DNA of 64,000 bases from Frigoribacterium sp. PhB160 (GCF_003751785.1 NZ_RKIE01000001.1:969564-1033563); one strand, 5' to 3'. Counted from the stretch's first letter, positions 31,932 through 42,370 are shown. A program made the numbers and translations. The notes: a model not told the origin generated them from the letters alone.

Positions 31932-33224
31932 TCAGAGCCGCCCGGCCGCCTTGAGCGCGAGGTACCGGTCGGCGAGGGCCGGCGGCAGGTCCGCCGGCGC
32001 GGCCGAGACGACGTCGGCGCCGAGCTGCGCGACGGCGGCCGAGACCCGGGCCTGGTCGAGCCGCGCCCGCTCGGCCGCCGCCGCGCGGTACACCTCGCCC
32101 CGGTCGCCGCGGGTGACCGCCGCCACGTCGAGGGCCGGGTCGGCGACGGAGGCCACGACGACGAGGTGCTGTCGCGTCAGCTGCGGGAGGACCGCGAGCA
32201 GGCTGCGGGCCGAGCCGGGGGAGTCGACGGTGGTCGCGAGGACGACGAGCGAGCGCTGCGTGGTGATCGAGCGCACGAGCGCGGGCACCGTCGACCAGTC
32301 GGTCTCGACCAGCTCGGCCTCGAGGGGCGCCATCGTCTCGACCATCGACGACAGGAGAGCCGGGCCGGTGGCTCCCTGGACGCGACCCCGGACGCGTCGG
32401 TCGACGACGACGACGTCGACCCGGTCGCCGGCGCGCGAGGCGAGGGCGCCGAGCAGCAGGGCGGACTCGAAGGCCGTGTCGAGCCGGGGCTCGTCGTCGA
32501 CCCGTGCCGCCGAGGTCCTGCCGCTGTCGACCACGACGACGACGCGCCGGTCGCGCTCGGGCCGCCAGGTGCGGACGACCAGGTCGCTGCGCCGGGCCGT
32601 GGCGCGCCAGTCGATCGAGCGCACGTCGTCGCCCCGCACGTACTCGCGCAGGCTGTCGAACTCGGTCCCCTGACCGCGGATCATCACGCTGGTGCGACCG
32701 TCGAGCTCGCGGAGGCGCGCGAGCCGTGACGGGAGGTGCTTGCGCGACGAGAACCGCGGCATCACGCGCACGACGCCGGGCAGGGCGTGCGTCGCCTGGC
32801 GACCGGCGAGCCGGAGCGGCCCCCACGCGCGGATCGTCACGGCGTCGGCCCGACGCTCGCCCCGGCGGAACGGGGTCAGCGGGGTCGAGAGCGTGGAGGC
32901 CCGCCCGGGCCGCAGCACGACGGCTCGTCGGGACGTGGCCGCGCCCGCTGAGGGCTGCCAGGCGTCGCGGACGACGCCTCGCAGCGTGCGACGGCCCTCG
33001 TTGACGACGACGAGGCGTGCGACCGTGCTCTCGCCGAGCCGCAGGGCGGCGGGCAGCTCCCGGCGGAGGCGCACCGTGCGCGGGGAGGCCGCGAGCAGCA
33101 CGTCGAGCGCCCCGAGCACCACGACCAGGGCGACCCAGGCGAGGAGCGCCCAGGCGCTGCCGGTGGCGACGATCGGCACGACGCCGAGCGCCAGCAGCGC
33201 GACGAACCATCCGGTGACGGCCAT
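31932..33224 (-). CDS. DUF58 (von Willebrand A-like) protein
   Basis: A 430-residue protein. Two membrane helices near residues 5-25 and 27-45 are followed by a cytoplasmic or extracytoplasmic beta-rich segment and the DUF58 core FDSLREYVRGDDVRSIDWRA at about 190-210; VVVVVDSGRTS further on resembles a vWA DxSxS site (here D-S-G-R-T-S). DUF58 proteins are paired with MoxR ATPases and are thought to be their clients or adaptors. The ATG lies two bases after the MoxR stop. The C-terminal part has Asp- and Arg-rich strands consistent with a vWA fold. Confidence 0.9.
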   Translation of the reverse strand: MAVTGWFVALLALGVVPIVATGSAWALLAWVALVVVLGALDVLLAASPRTVRLRRELPAALRLGESTVARLVVVNEGRRTLRGVVRDAWQPSAGAATSRRAVVLRPGRASTLSTPLTPFRRGERRADAVTIRAWGPLRLAGRQATHALPGVVRVMPRFSSRKHLPSRLARLRELDGRTSVMIRGQGTEFDSLREYVRGDDVRSIDWRATARRSDLVVRTWRPERDRRVVVVVDSGRTSAARVDDEPRLDTAFESALLLGALASRAGDRVDVVVVDRRVRGRVQGATGPALLSSMVETMAPLEAELVETDWSTVPALVRSITTQRSLVVLATTVDSPGSARSLLAVLPQLTRQHLVVVASVADPALDVAAVTRGDRGEVYRAAAAERARLDQARVSAAVAQLGADVVSAAPADLPPALADRYLALKAAGRL

Positions 33225-33226
33225 GA

Positions 33227-34180
<954 letters not shown>

Positions 34181-34271
34181 GCGGCGATCCTCCCGGGGAT
34201 CTCGTGGGGTCGGGGCGAGGGGCAGGTCGGGGTCGGCGGGTCGGGGTCCCGACGAGGAGGCGCGCGGTGCG

Positions 34272-35441
34272 TCACGAGGGCGCCGCCGCCCTCGAGACCG
34301 CCCGTTCCAGGTCGAGCAGGCTGTCGCTCAGGCGCACGAGCTCGGCGTCGTCGGCGGGGTCGGCGTCGAGCAGCACGTGCCGGAGGCCGCGGCGGTCGGC
34401 GGAGAGCAGCTGCGCGACGCGCTCGACGACCTCGTCGACCGACGCCGAGCCGGGCAGCCCGACGGTCCGCCCGAGGCGCCCGAACGTGCCGATGCGCAGC
34501 TGGTCGAGGGCGTGGCGCCTGGACGACGACCGCTCGTAGAGCCGGGCCCGGCCCTCGGTCGTCTCGGAGGCCTTGACGACGACGGGCAGGCGCTCGACGA
34601 CGAGGGGGCCGAGGCGGCGGCCGCGCCAGGCCCCGGCCGCGACGGCGGTCAGCGCGAGCAGGAGGAGGACGGGGGTGACCCAGCCCGGCGTCAACGTCGC
34701 GAGCGTCCCGGCGCCCTCGGGCACGTCGTCGGCGCTTGGCAGGTACCAGACGAGACGGTCGGACTGGCCGAGCAGGCCGAGCGAGTAGGCGGCGTCGTCG
34801 GCGTCGAGGGCCGAGCCGTTGGCGAGGGCGCTCGTGGCGCCGACGACCGTCACGCGCCGTTGCCCGTCGTCGACCTCGACGAGCCCGGAGCCGTCGGACT
34901 CCGGGTCGGGCAGGCACGCGGTGACGCCGGCGCCGTCGGCCGAGTACGTCCGGCCGCCGGCGGAGACCTCGTCGACCCGGTTCAACGCCGGCAGGTCGCA
35001 CCCCGGCGCGGCCGTGCCGTCGTCGCGCTGACCGACGAGGGCGACGCCGGGGGCGACGGCGTCGAGCGCCGCCTGCCCGGGCGCGAGGAGCAGCACGTGG
35101 TCGGTCGCCTCGGCGACCTGCCGCCACTGGTCGGCGACGAGGAGGCCGTCGGCGTCGTCCACGACGACGGCCGTGCCGGCCGCGTCGCGCGACGCGGCGG
35201 AGACGGTGCCGCGCAGGTCGGTCGTCACCTGCACCGTCACGCCCTGCTGCCGCAGCACCTCCACGAGGGCCTTCGCGCCCGCGGGCGCCGGGTTCTGCGG
35301 CCCGAGCGGCCGACCGCCGGTGACGTCGGTGCCGCTGAGCAGCACGACCGCCAGGGCCCCGACCAGGGCCAGCGCCCCGAGGACGAGCCAGGTGCGGGCG
35401 CGGCGGAGCGCGGCCCCCACGGTGGGCGTCGTGACGGTCAT
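34272..35441 (-). CDS. DUF4350-domain membrane protein
   Basis: A 389-residue protein: one N-terminal helix (residues 15-37), an extracytoplasmic domain of about 190 residues with PAGAKALVEVLRQQGV and TAVVVDDADGLL, a second helix near 245-265 and a cytoplasmic tail with a possible helical bundle (LERAVSRAAAPS at the end). DUF4350 has a Rossmann-like, glutamine-amidotransferase-like outline and no known activity. Its start overlaps the DUF4129 stop by four bases (ATGA). It is a standing member of the MoxR-DUF58 cluster in actinobacteria. Confidence 0.85.
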   Translation of the reverse strand: MTVTTPTVGAALRRARTWLVLGALALVGALAVVLLSGTDVTGGRPLGPQNPAPAGAKALVEVLRQQGVTVQVTTDLRGTVSAASRDAAGTAVVVDDADGLLVADQWRQVAEATDHVLLLAPGQAALDAVAPGVALVGQRDDGTAAPGCDLPALNRVDEVSAGGRTYSADGAGVTACLPDPESDGSGLVEVDDGQRRVTVVGATSALANGSALDADDAAYSLGLLGQSDRLVWYLPSADDVPEGAGTLATLTPGWVTPVLLLLALTAVAAGAWRGRRLGPLVVERLPVVVKASETTEGRARLYERSSSRRHALDQLRIGTFGRLGRTVGLPGSASVDEVVERVAQLLSADRRGLRHVLLDADPADDAELVRLSDSLLDLERAVSRAAAPS

Positions 35442-36079
35442 GCGACGGCGGCCGCGCGGTCGTCCCGCAGGGCGAGGTCGAGGTCGGAGATCGCACGCCA
35501 GGCGGCCTCGGTCCCGGCCCGGTCGAGGTAGCGCACCTCGTCGAAGGACGTCGCGGCCGCCGCGAGGGCCTCGGCGCGGGCGGGGAAGAGCCGGCCGGCG
35601 CTCGCGCCTACCGTGCGGGCCGTCGTGCCCGGCGTGACCGAGAGCACGTCGCGCTCGACGAGAGAGCGGGCGAGCGCACGGAACGACTCGGCGACCGCGA
35701 GGTCGAGGTCGCCCCGGGCCGCGGCCTCCCGCGCCGCGGCGCGCATCGCGTCGGCGTCGCGGTCGTCGGCCTCGCCGAAGAGCGCCTCGACCCGGGCGGA
35801 GCGACGGTTGAGGCGCGGCACGCCGTAGACCGAGAGCACGACGACCGCCACGACGACGACGGCGATCAGCACGACGACCAGGGCCACCGCGGGGGCGCCC
35901 TCGACGTCGCCGAAGCGGATGCCGTTCAGCCAGTCCCAGAAGGCGTCGGCGACGCGGTCGAGCCAGGTCGGCTGCGCGGCCACGTACTCGCCCCGGGACA
36001 GCTCCCGCTGGAGCAGCCGTCGTGCCTCGTCGGGCGCGGGCGTCAGCGGGGCGGCGACCAGCGTCGCGGCGGGCGGCAC
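35438..36079 (-). CDS. DUF4129-domain protein
   Basis: A 213-residue protein. The N-terminal ~60 residues, with PAPDEARRLLQRELSRGEY, precede one membrane helix (near 68-90), and a helical C-terminal domain has LDLAVAESFRALARSLVERDVLSVTPGTTARTV and FDEVRYLDR, typical of DUF4129. The domain often lies at the C-terminus of transglutaminase-like proteins next to MoxR and DUF58; here it is free-standing. GTG at 36079 follows the previous stop by one base. Function is unknown; a scaffold role is likely from the context. Confidence 0.85.
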   Translation of the reverse strand: MPPAATLVAAPLTPAPDEARRLLQRELSRGEYVAAQPTWLDRVADAFWDWLNGIRFGDVEGAPAVALVVVLIAVVVVAVVVLSVYGVPRLNRRSARVEALFGEADDRDADAMRAAAREAAARGDLDLAVAESFRALARSLVERDVLSVTPGTTARTVGASAGRLFPARAEALAAAATSFDEVRYLDRAGTEAAWRAISDLDLALRDDRAAAVA

Positions 36080-36080
36080 G

Positions 36081-37295
36081 TCAGCGCACCGGCGGGCGGT
36101 ACGGGTCGGGCAGCTCGTGCTCGCCCGCGCGTCGGCGCTCGACGTGGCGGACCAGCTCGAGGTCGAGGCCCTCGCTGCGGATGCGCCGGTCGACGTAGAC
36201 GAGGCCGACCGAGGCCGCCTGGACCACCGAGCCGATCGCCGTCACCACGGCCGTGACCGCGACGGTGAGCAGGTAGCCGGCTCCCGTGACGAGGAGGAAG
36301 GTCGTGGTGTCGTCGTCGCCCGTCGGCGCGACGACGCCGCTGAACAGGCCGAAGAGGAGCGAGAACGGCGCCGTGACGACCTGGGTGGCCACCTGGATCA
36401 TGACGAAGACGAGCGCGACGACGCCGAAGGTTCGCCAGAACGAGCCCTTCACGAGCGACCACGAGCGGCGCATCGCCGCGCGGAACGGGAGCCGCTCGAG
36501 CACGATGGCGCTGGGCACGAGGCTCAGCCCGATCGTCAGCCAGACGCCGACGACGAGCAGCCCGAGGCCGATCAGCACGCCCGAGACGATGCCGATCGCG
36601 ATGCTGGCGGTGCTGCCGAGGGAGACGCCGAGGACGACGACGCCCGCGACGACCGCGGCGGCGACGAGGAACGCGAGGGTCACGAGGGCCGAGAAGCCGA
36701 GCAGCGCGCCGAAGCGGCCCCGGGCGAGGGCCCACAGTCCGCCGAGGCGGAGCTTCTCGCCGAGCAGCTGCCGCGAGGTCTCGAGCACGAAGAGCCCCTG
36801 CAGCACGGCGCTGACGACGACGGAGAGCAGCACCGGCACGAGCGACGCGAGCACGACGGTTGCGATCGCGCCGGAGGTGACGGCGTCCTGGTCCTCCGGC
36901 AGGGCCGAGTCGACGCGCGAGAAGGCGGCGAAGGCCGTGCCGCCGGTCACGCCGATCGTGACGAGGAGCAGCAGCACCTGCGCGAGGAGCGCCGTGCCGA
37001 ACGTCGTGCGGGGGTTGCGGCGGAAGACCTGGAACGACGCGCTCAGCACCTCGCCGAACGTGAAGGGCCGCAGCGGGAGCAGTCCCGGCTTCGGGGGAGG
37101 CGTCCAGCCGGCGGGCGGCTGTTGTCCGTACGGCGACGGCTGCTGTCCGTACGGCGACGGCTGCTGTCCGTACGGAGAGGGCTGCTGGCCGGGTGGGCCG
37201 GCCGGAGGCGCGGGCTGCGCCGCCGGGACGCGCTCGCCCCAGCGCGGCTCGCCCTGGTCGCCGCCGGGGGCCGCCCAGGCGTTCGGATCGGTCAT
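36081..37295 (-). CDS. GPDPase-membrane-domain-like polytopic protein with Pro/Gln-rich N-terminus
   Basis: A 404-residue protein. The first 75 residues are soluble and Pro-, Gly- and Gln-rich, with three QQPSPYG repeats. Then RPFTFGEVLSASFQVFRRNP introduces about eight hydrophobic segments, as in the membrane domain attached to some glycerophosphodiester phosphodiesterases; no phosphodiesterase domain is present. RLPFRAAMRRSWSLVKGSFWRT is a typical inner motif. It is the first gene of the minus-strand cluster with DUF4129, DUF4350, MoxR and DUF58, and is divergent from mtrA. The Pro-rich tail may bind a partner. Confidence 0.82.
   Translation of the reverse strand: MTDPNAWAAPGGDQGEPRWGERVPAAQPAPPAGPPGQQPSPYGQQPSPYGQQPSPYGQQPPAGWTPPPKPGLLPLRPFTFGEVLSASFQVFRRNPRTTFGTALLAQVLLLLVTIGVTGGTAFAAFSRVDSALPEDQDAVTSGAIATVVLASLVPVLLSVVVSAVLQGLFVLETSRQLLGEKLRLGGLWALARGRFGALLGFSALVTLAFLVAAAVVAGVVVLGVSLGSTASIAIGIVSGVLIGLGLLVVGVWLTIGLSLVPSAIVLERLPFRAAMRRSWSLVKGSFWRTFGVVALVFVMIQVATQVVTAPFSLLFGLFSGVVAPTGDDDTTTFLLVTGAGYLLTVAVTAVVTAIGSVVQAASVGLVYVDRRIRSEGLDLELVRHVERRRAGEHELPDPYRPPVR
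37120..37182 (-). repeat. Three 21-bp coding repeats (QQPSPYG)
   Basis: Three units at 37120, 37141 and 37162 differ at only a few bases and encode the same seven residues. Such repeats change number easily by slippage. Confidence 0.85.
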
Positions 37296-37393
37296 GTCTT
37301 CCCCCGGTGGTCCGCGGGCGAGGTCGTCCTGGCCCGTCTCGCCATGTTCCCACGGGCGGGCTGGGCGTGCCAGCCGATCCGCGCCTCCTGCAC

Positions 37394-37399
37394 TAACCT
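37394..37399 (+). promoter_or_regulatory. Probable -10 of mtrA-mtrB-lpqB
   Basis: TAACCT in the 149-base gap between divergent genes would give a leader of about 40 bases to the mtrA ATG, which has a GGAGAC ribosome site. The -35 is not clear. Confidence 0.45.
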
Positions 37400-37444
37400 G
37401 GCCTGACCTGCCGCGACCCGAGCGGCCTGGCGGAGACGGAGACC

Positions 37445-38125
37445 ATGAGCCCGCGCATCCTGGTGGTGGACGACGACCCGGCGCTCGCCGAGATGATCGG
37501 CATCGTGCTCCGCGCCGACGAGTTCGAGCCCCACTTCTGCAGCGACGGCAGCGCCGCGCTCGACGCGTTCCGCAACTCGGCCCCCGACCTCGTCCTGCTC
37601 GACCTCATGCTGCCCGGCATGGACGGCCTCGAGGTGTGCCAGGCCATCCGCGCCGAGAGCGGCGTCCCCATCATCATGCTGACGGCCAAGGGCGACACCG
37701 TCGACGTCGTCCGGGGCCTCGAGAGCGGCGCGGACGACTACGTCGTGAAGCCCTTCAACCCCAAAGAGCTGGTGGCGCGCATCCGCACCCGGCTGCGGCC
37801 GGCCAGCGAGCCGACGACCGACGTCCTGACGGTCGGCGACCTCCGCCTCGACGTGGCCGCGCACGAGGTCCGGCGCGGCGAGACCACGATCGCCCTCACG
37901 CCGCTCGAGTTCGAGCTGCTGCTCGCGCTCGCGTCGAAGCCGCAGCAGGTCTTCACCCGCGAGATGCTGCTCGAGCAGGTCTGGGGCTACCACTACAAGG
38001 CCGACACGAGGCTCGTCAACGTGCACGTGCAGCGGCTCCGCGCCAAGGTCGAGCACGACCCCGACGCCCCCCGCATCGTCACGACGGTGCGGGGCGTGGG
38101 GTACCGCGCCGGCTCGTCCTCCTGA
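37445..38125 (+). CDS. mtrA: Response regulator MtrA
   Basis: A 226-residue OmpR-type regulator. The receiver domain starts RILVVDDDPALAEMIG with Asp53 (LLDLMLPG) as phosphate acceptor, and has MLTAKGD and VVKPFNPKEL. The winged-helix domain contains LTPLEFELLLALASKPQQVFTREMLLEQVWGY, RLVNVHVQRLRAKVE and TVRGVGYR. This is the actinobacterial MtrA type, an essential or near-essential regulator of cell-wall hydrolases, division and osmotic response. It heads the mtrA-mtrB-lpqB operon, with mtrB starting 20 bases after its stop. Confidence 0.96.
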   Translation: MSPRILVVDDDPALAEMIGIVLRADEFEPHFCSDGSAALDAFRNSAPDLVLLDLMLPGMDGLEVCQAIRAESGVPIIMLTAKGDTVDVVRGLESGADDYVVKPFNPKELVARIRTRLRPASEPTTDVLTVGDLRLDVAAHEVRRGETTIALTPLEFELLLALASKPQQVFTREMLLEQVWGYHYKADTRLVNVHVQRLRAKVEHDPDAPRIVTTVRGVGYRAGSSS

Positions 38126-38144
38126 CCGGACGGGGCCGACGCCC

Positions 38145-39815
38145 GTGACCGGGCCCGTCCCGACGCCACCGCCTCCGCCGTCCCGCCTCGGCTGGGCGAC
38201 GCGGCGGGCCTGGGGCGACCTGACGGCGCGCGTCGTCGACTCGTGGCGCGCGTCGCTCGAGTTCCGCACCGTGGCCCTCACCGTCGTGCTCGCGGGCGTC
38301 GGCGCGTCGATCATCGGCACGTCGATCTCGGTCAGCATCGGCGCGAACCTCTACGACCAGCGTCGCGACCAGGTGCAGTCCGAGTCGCTGCGGGCCACCC
38401 TCCTGGCGCAGAACATCTTCGACTCGGCGACCGCCACCGAGGACGCCGACCAGGTCGAGCTCGACTCCCTGCAGAACGAGGCCCAGTCCGCGATCCTCGG
38501 CTCGACGTCGAGCCCCGGCGGCACGAGCATCGCCATCCTGCGGACGCCCGGGCAGACCACCGCGCAGACCCTGCAGAACATCGCGAGCCCCGACTTCCCG
38601 AGCAGCGCCGTGACCGCTGCGCTACGCGACAGCGTCGCCTCCGACACGGGCGCGCTCGCCCTGCAGGCCGTGTCGCTGCCCCAGGCCGGCGGGGGATCCG
38701 TGCCGGGCCTCGCGGTCGGCTCCACCCTCCAGGTGCCGACGGCCGGGCAGTACGAGCTGTACCTCGTCTACGACCTCAGCGACGCGCAGGAGACGCTGGC
38801 GCTCATGCAGCGCACCCTCGCCCTCGGCAGCGTGGCCCTCGTGGCCCTCATCGCGGTCATCACCTACGTCGTCGTGCGGCTCGTCGTCGAGCCGGTGCGC
38901 GTGGCGGCCGAGACCAGCCAGAAGATCGCCGCCGGGCAGCTCGACCAGCGCATCCCCGAGAAGGGCAGCGACGTCGTCGCGACGCTCGGCCGCTCCTTCA
39001 ACGGCATGGCCGACGAGATGCAGAAGCAGATCTCGCAGCTGGCCGAGCTGTCGCGCGTCCAGCAGCGCTTCGTCAGCGACGTCTCGCACGAGCTCCGCAC
39101 GCCCCTCACGACGATCCGCCTCGCCGGCGACGTCCTCTTCGACCAGCGCGGCTCGTTCGGCCCCTCGGCGGCGCGGACGACGGAGCTCCTCCACACGCAG
39201 GTCGACCGCTTCGAGCTGCTGCTCGCCGACCTGCTCGAGATCTCGCGCTTCGACGCCGGGGCGGTCGAGCTCGACCTCGAGAGCACGCGCGTCGTCGGCC
39301 TCGTCGACGACGTGGTGGCCGAGTTCGAGCCCCTCGCCGCCGACGTCGGCAGCACGGTCACGATCGAGGCCCGCGGCGGCTACCTCGAGGCCGAGGTCGA
39401 CCCCCGCCGGCTCCGCCGCGTGCTCCGCAACCTGCTCGGCAACGCGATCGAGCACGGCGAGGGCCGACCGATCGTCGTCGAGGTCGACAGCGACGAGGAG
39501 GCCGTCGCGGTCGCCGTCCGCGACCACGGCATCGGCATGCGTCCCGCCGACGTCGAGCGCGTCTTCGACCGCTTCTGGCGCGCCGACCCGTCACGTCGCC
39601 GCACCATCGGCGGCACCGGCCTCGGCCTCGCCATCAGCCTCGAGGACGCCGTCCTCCACGGCGGCCGCCTCGAGGTCTGGTCGCGGCTCGGCGAGGGCAG
39701 CCGCTTCGTCGTGACCCTGCCGCGGACGGCGGGCGCGGCGACGTCGTCGAGCCCGCTCCCGCTCGAGCCGCGCGACGCGGCCCCCGACCCCCTCGAGGAG
39801 GCGCGCGATGCGTGA
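38145..39815 (+). CDS. mtrB: Sensor histidine kinase MtrB
   Basis: A 556-residue kinase. The two membrane helices lie near residues 40-62 and 225-247 and bound an extracytoplasmic sensor of about 160 residues; HAMP follows (LVVEPVRVAAETSQKIAAGQL). The H-box is VSHELRTPLTTIRLAGDVLF; the ATPase has N-box NLLGNAIEHGE, G1 VRDHGIGM and G2 GGTGLGLAI. It phosphorylates MtrA. GTG start; the last eight bases overlap lpqB, so translation is coupled. An Ala/Pro-rich tail of about 35 residues follows the kinase core. Confidence 0.95.
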   Translation: MTGPVPTPPPPPSRLGWATRRAWGDLTARVVDSWRASLEFRTVALTVVLAGVGASIIGTSISVSIGANLYDQRRDQVQSESLRATLLAQNIFDSATATEDADQVELDSLQNEAQSAILGSTSSPGGTSIAILRTPGQTTAQTLQNIASPDFPSSAVTAALRDSVASDTGALALQAVSLPQAGGGSVPGLAVGSTLQVPTAGQYELYLVYDLSDAQETLALMQRTLALGSVALVALIAVITYVVVRLVVEPVRVAAETSQKIAAGQLDQRIPEKGSDVVATLGRSFNGMADEMQKQISQLAELSRVQQRFVSDVSHELRTPLTTIRLAGDVLFDQRGSFGPSAARTTELLHTQVDRFELLLADLLEISRFDAGAVELDLESTRVVGLVDDVVAEFEPLAADVGSTVTIEARGGYLEAEVDPRRLRRVLRNLLGNAIEHGEGRPIVVEVDSDEEAVAVAVRDHGIGMRPADVERVFDRFWRADPSRRRTIGGTGLGLAISLEDAVLHGGRLEVWSRLGEGSRFVVTLPRTAGAATSSSPLPLEPRDAAPDPLEEARDA

Positions 39816-41490
39816 CCGTCGACGTCCCGCCCGCCTCGTGGCGGCCCTCGCGCTCGGGGCCCTGCTCCTGGCGGGGTGCGCCTCCATCCCCGACTCCGGC
39901 CCCGTGGAGCAGGGCGACGCCGTCGCCGACCAGGCGCCGGGCGACGTCGTCTACACGCCCATCGGGCCTGTCGTCGACAGCTCGCAGGAGCGCATCCTCC
40001 GCGACTTCATCGGGGCGGGGACGGGCCCGCAGGACAACTACGCGGTCGCGCGCGAGTTCCTCGCCGAGGGCTTCGCCGACGACTGGGACCCGCGCGCCAG
40101 CGTGACCGTGCGGCCGGGCGGCGGCTCGACGACCCGCACGTCCGACGACCGGCTCGAGTACGCGTTCACGGCCTCGGCGACGGTCGACGTGGGCGGACAC
40201 TACGTCCCGACGACGAGCACAGTGCCGACGACGCTCTCGTACTCGTTCGTGCAGGAGGACGGCCAGTGGCGCATCAGCGACGCGCCCGACGGCACCGTGC
40301 TGAGCCCCGCCACGTTCCAGTCGATCTTCCGTGCCCACGCGGTGTACTTCTACGACCCGACGTTCACCTGGCTCGTGCCCGACGAGCGCTGGTTCCTGGC
40401 GCGGTCGTCGACGAGCACGCGCATCGCGAGCGCCCTCCTCGCGGGTCCGTCGACCTGGCTGCAGGGGGCCGTCGTCTCGGCCTTCCCCGAGGGGACGCAG
40501 CTGTCGCTGACCGCGATCACGGTGGTCGACGGCACGGCACGGGTCGACCTCACCTCCGACGCGCTCGGGGCGTCGGGGGCCGCCCGCGCGCGCATGCAGG
40601 CCCAGCTGCTCGCGAGCTTCTCCACGCTCGCCACCGTCTCGGCGGTCGAGCTCAGCGTCGAGTCGGCCTCCCTCGAGGTGCCCGACCTCGGCAGCGCCGC
40701 CCCGCTCCGCGACCCCACGGTCGACGCCCGGCCGCTCCTGGTCGCCGGCGGCGTGCTCGCCTACGCCTCGGGCTCGTCGACGAGCCCCGTGCCCGGCCTC
40801 GCCGCGACGGTCGCCGGGCTCGCGCCGACGTCGGTCGAGCTCGCCCGCGACCAGGGGTCGGCGGCGGTCGGCACCGCTCGCGGCAGCCTCGTCGTGCGGG
40901 CGGACGGTGGCCAGGTGCTCGTCGACGGCCGGTCGGGGCTCGCCTCGCCGACCCTCGACGACGCGGGCTGGCTCTGGAGCGTCCCGGTCGACGACCCGCG
41001 CGACGTGCAGGCGTTCGCCCCCGACGGGACGGCGCACCGGGTGGCCTCGACCCTCCCGGCCGACGCGGAGGTCGTGTCGTTCCGGGTGTCGCGGGACGGC
41101 ACGCGGGCCCTCGCCCTGCTCGACGACGACGGATCGGCCCGTCTCGTCGTCGTGGCCCTGCTGCGCGACTCGGCCAAGGTGCCGACCGCGCTCGGGCCGC
41201 CCCTCGAGCTCGTCGCCCCGCCCGGGCGCCCGCTCGACGCCACCTGGGCCGACCAGCTCACCGTCGCGTCGCTGAGCGACTCCGCGGGCGGGGCCCAGGT
41301 CACCGTCTCCGAGGTCGGCGGTTCGTCGACCTCGCTGGGGCGGCCGCCGGGCGACCCGACCACGATCGTCGGCGGCACGGGCACCTCGCTGGTCGAGGTG
41401 CTGACGGGCGACGGGCAGGTGCTCGAGCCGCGCGGCAGCACCTGGCAGGACACGGGCGTGTCGGGCGACCTGCTGGCGACGCAGCGCTGA
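39808..41490 (+). CDS. lpqB: Lipoprotein LpqB
   Basis: A 560-residue lipoprotein. The signal peptide ends in the lipobox LLAGC with Cys24 as the lipid-modified residue. The rest is extracytoplasmic: a GerMN-like segment in the middle (with RIASALLAGPSTWLQGAVVSAFPE) and a C-terminal beta-propeller-like half. LpqB modulates MtrB signalling in mycobacteria and streptomycetes and is always encoded downstream of mtrB. The eight-base overlap with mtrB supports a fixed ratio of the two proteins. Confidence 0.94.
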   Translation: MRDRRRPARLVAALALGALLLAGCASIPDSGPVEQGDAVADQAPGDVVYTPIGPVVDSSQERILRDFIGAGTGPQDNYAVAREFLAEGFADDWDPRASVTVRPGGGSTTRTSDDRLEYAFTASATVDVGGHYVPTTSTVPTTLSYSFVQEDGQWRISDAPDGTVLSPATFQSIFRAHAVYFYDPTFTWLVPDERWFLARSSTSTRIASALLAGPSTWLQGAVVSAFPEGTQLSLTAITVVDGTARVDLTSDALGASGAARARMQAQLLASFSTLATVSAVELSVESASLEVPDLGSAAPLRDPTVDARPLLVAGGVLAYASGSSTSPVPGLAATVAGLAPTSVELARDQGSAAVGTARGSLVVRADGGQVLVDGRSGLASPTLDDAGWLWSVPVDDPRDVQAFAPDGTAHRVASTLPADAEVVSFRVSRDGTRALALLDDDGSARLVVVALLRDSAKVPTALGPPLELVAPPGRPLDATWADQLTVASLSDSAGGAQVTVSEVGGSSTSLGRPPGDPTTIVGGTGTSLVEVLTGDGQVLEPRGSTWQDTGVSGDLLATQR

Positions 41491-41592
41491 GCCGGGGCGG
41501 TCGGTCCCTCCCCGGCCTCGCCTCGCCGTGCGTCGTCCACGGACGTGGGCCCGGGCAGCCCGCCGACCACACGCCGCTGCGATCGTCGGGTC

Positions 41593-42333
41593 ATGCGACC
41601 ACCGTCCTCGTCCCGACTCCCGCCCGTCCCCGCGGCCCGTGCCCGTCCCGTCCTCGGTCGTGCCCTCCGCGAGGCTCTCGCGGTCGTGTCGCCGGCGGAC
41701 TGCGCCGGGTGCGGCGCGCCCGACGTCGAGCTCTGTCCCGCCTGTCGCCTGCTGCTGCGGGGCGACCCGGTCGAGCTCGAGGTGCAGGGCGGGCTGCACG
41801 TGGTCGCGGCGCTCCGCTACGAGGCCGAGGCGCGCGAGGTCGTCCTGGCCTACAAGGCGAGAGGGCGCCTGCGCCTCGACGCGGCCCTCTCGTCGGCGCT
41901 GGCGGTCGCGGTCGGCCGCGTCGCGCCTCCGGGCCCCGACGGGCGTGCGCCGCTGCTCGTCGCGGTGCCCCCGTCGCCGGCCGGGCGACGTCGACGGGGC
42001 TGGGACCCGGTCGAGCGGCTCGTGCGGCGGGCCGGCCTCGCGACGGTGCCGGGCGGGCTCGTCGTGCGCCCGGGCCGGGGCGGCGGCGCCCAGAAGCACC
42101 TCGACCGCGCGGCACGGCAGCGCGCCAGGGTCGGCTGCCTGCGCGCCGACCCGTGCCTGGCGGGCGTCCGGGTCGTGGTCGTGGACGACGTGGTGACCAC
42201 CGGCAGCACCCTGCAGGAGGCGCACCGTGCGCTGTCGGAGGCCGGCGCGTCGGTCGTCGGCGCGGCCTGCCTCGCGGCCACGCCCCTGCTCGCCGAGGCG
42301 GCCCGCCGCCCCCGGCACCTGAACGGGAGGTGA
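41593..42333 (+). CDS. comF: ComF-family phosphoribosyltransferase-like protein
   Basis: A 246-residue protein. The N-terminal zinc-finger-like stretch CAGCGAPDVELCPACRLLL has four cysteines in two CxxC pairs. The C-terminal PRTase fold has VVVVDDVVTTGSTLQEAHRAL, the PRPP loop, and RGWDPVERLVR earlier. In competent bacteria ComFC helps import DNA; in others its role is open. It is the counterpart of Rv3242c between lpqB and hpf. ATG at 41593 was chosen as first in-frame ATG before the cysteines; no clear ribosome site is seen. Confidence 0.9.
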   Translation: MRPPSSSRLPPVPAARARPVLGRALREALAVVSPADCAGCGAPDVELCPACRLLLRGDPVELEVQGGLHVVAALRYEAEAREVVLAYKARGRLRLDAALSSALAVAVGRVAPPGPDGRAPLLVAVPPSPAGRRRRGWDPVERLVRRAGLATVPGGLVVRPGRGGGAQKHLDRAARQRARVGCLRADPCLAGVRVVVVDDVVTTGSTLQEAHRALSEAGASVVGAACLAATPLLAEAARRPRHLNGR

Positions 42334-42340
42334 CCGTTCC

Positions 42341-42370
42341 GTGACACGGGGAGGCCCGGGCCGTTACGGT
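42341..42370 (+). promoter_or_regulatory. Promoter of hpf
   Basis: GTGACA (42341-42346) and TACGGT (42365-42370) are 18 bases apart, right after the comF stop. This gives a leader of about 60 bases. The -35 fits a stress or vegetative sigma factor only loosely. Confidence 0.5.
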
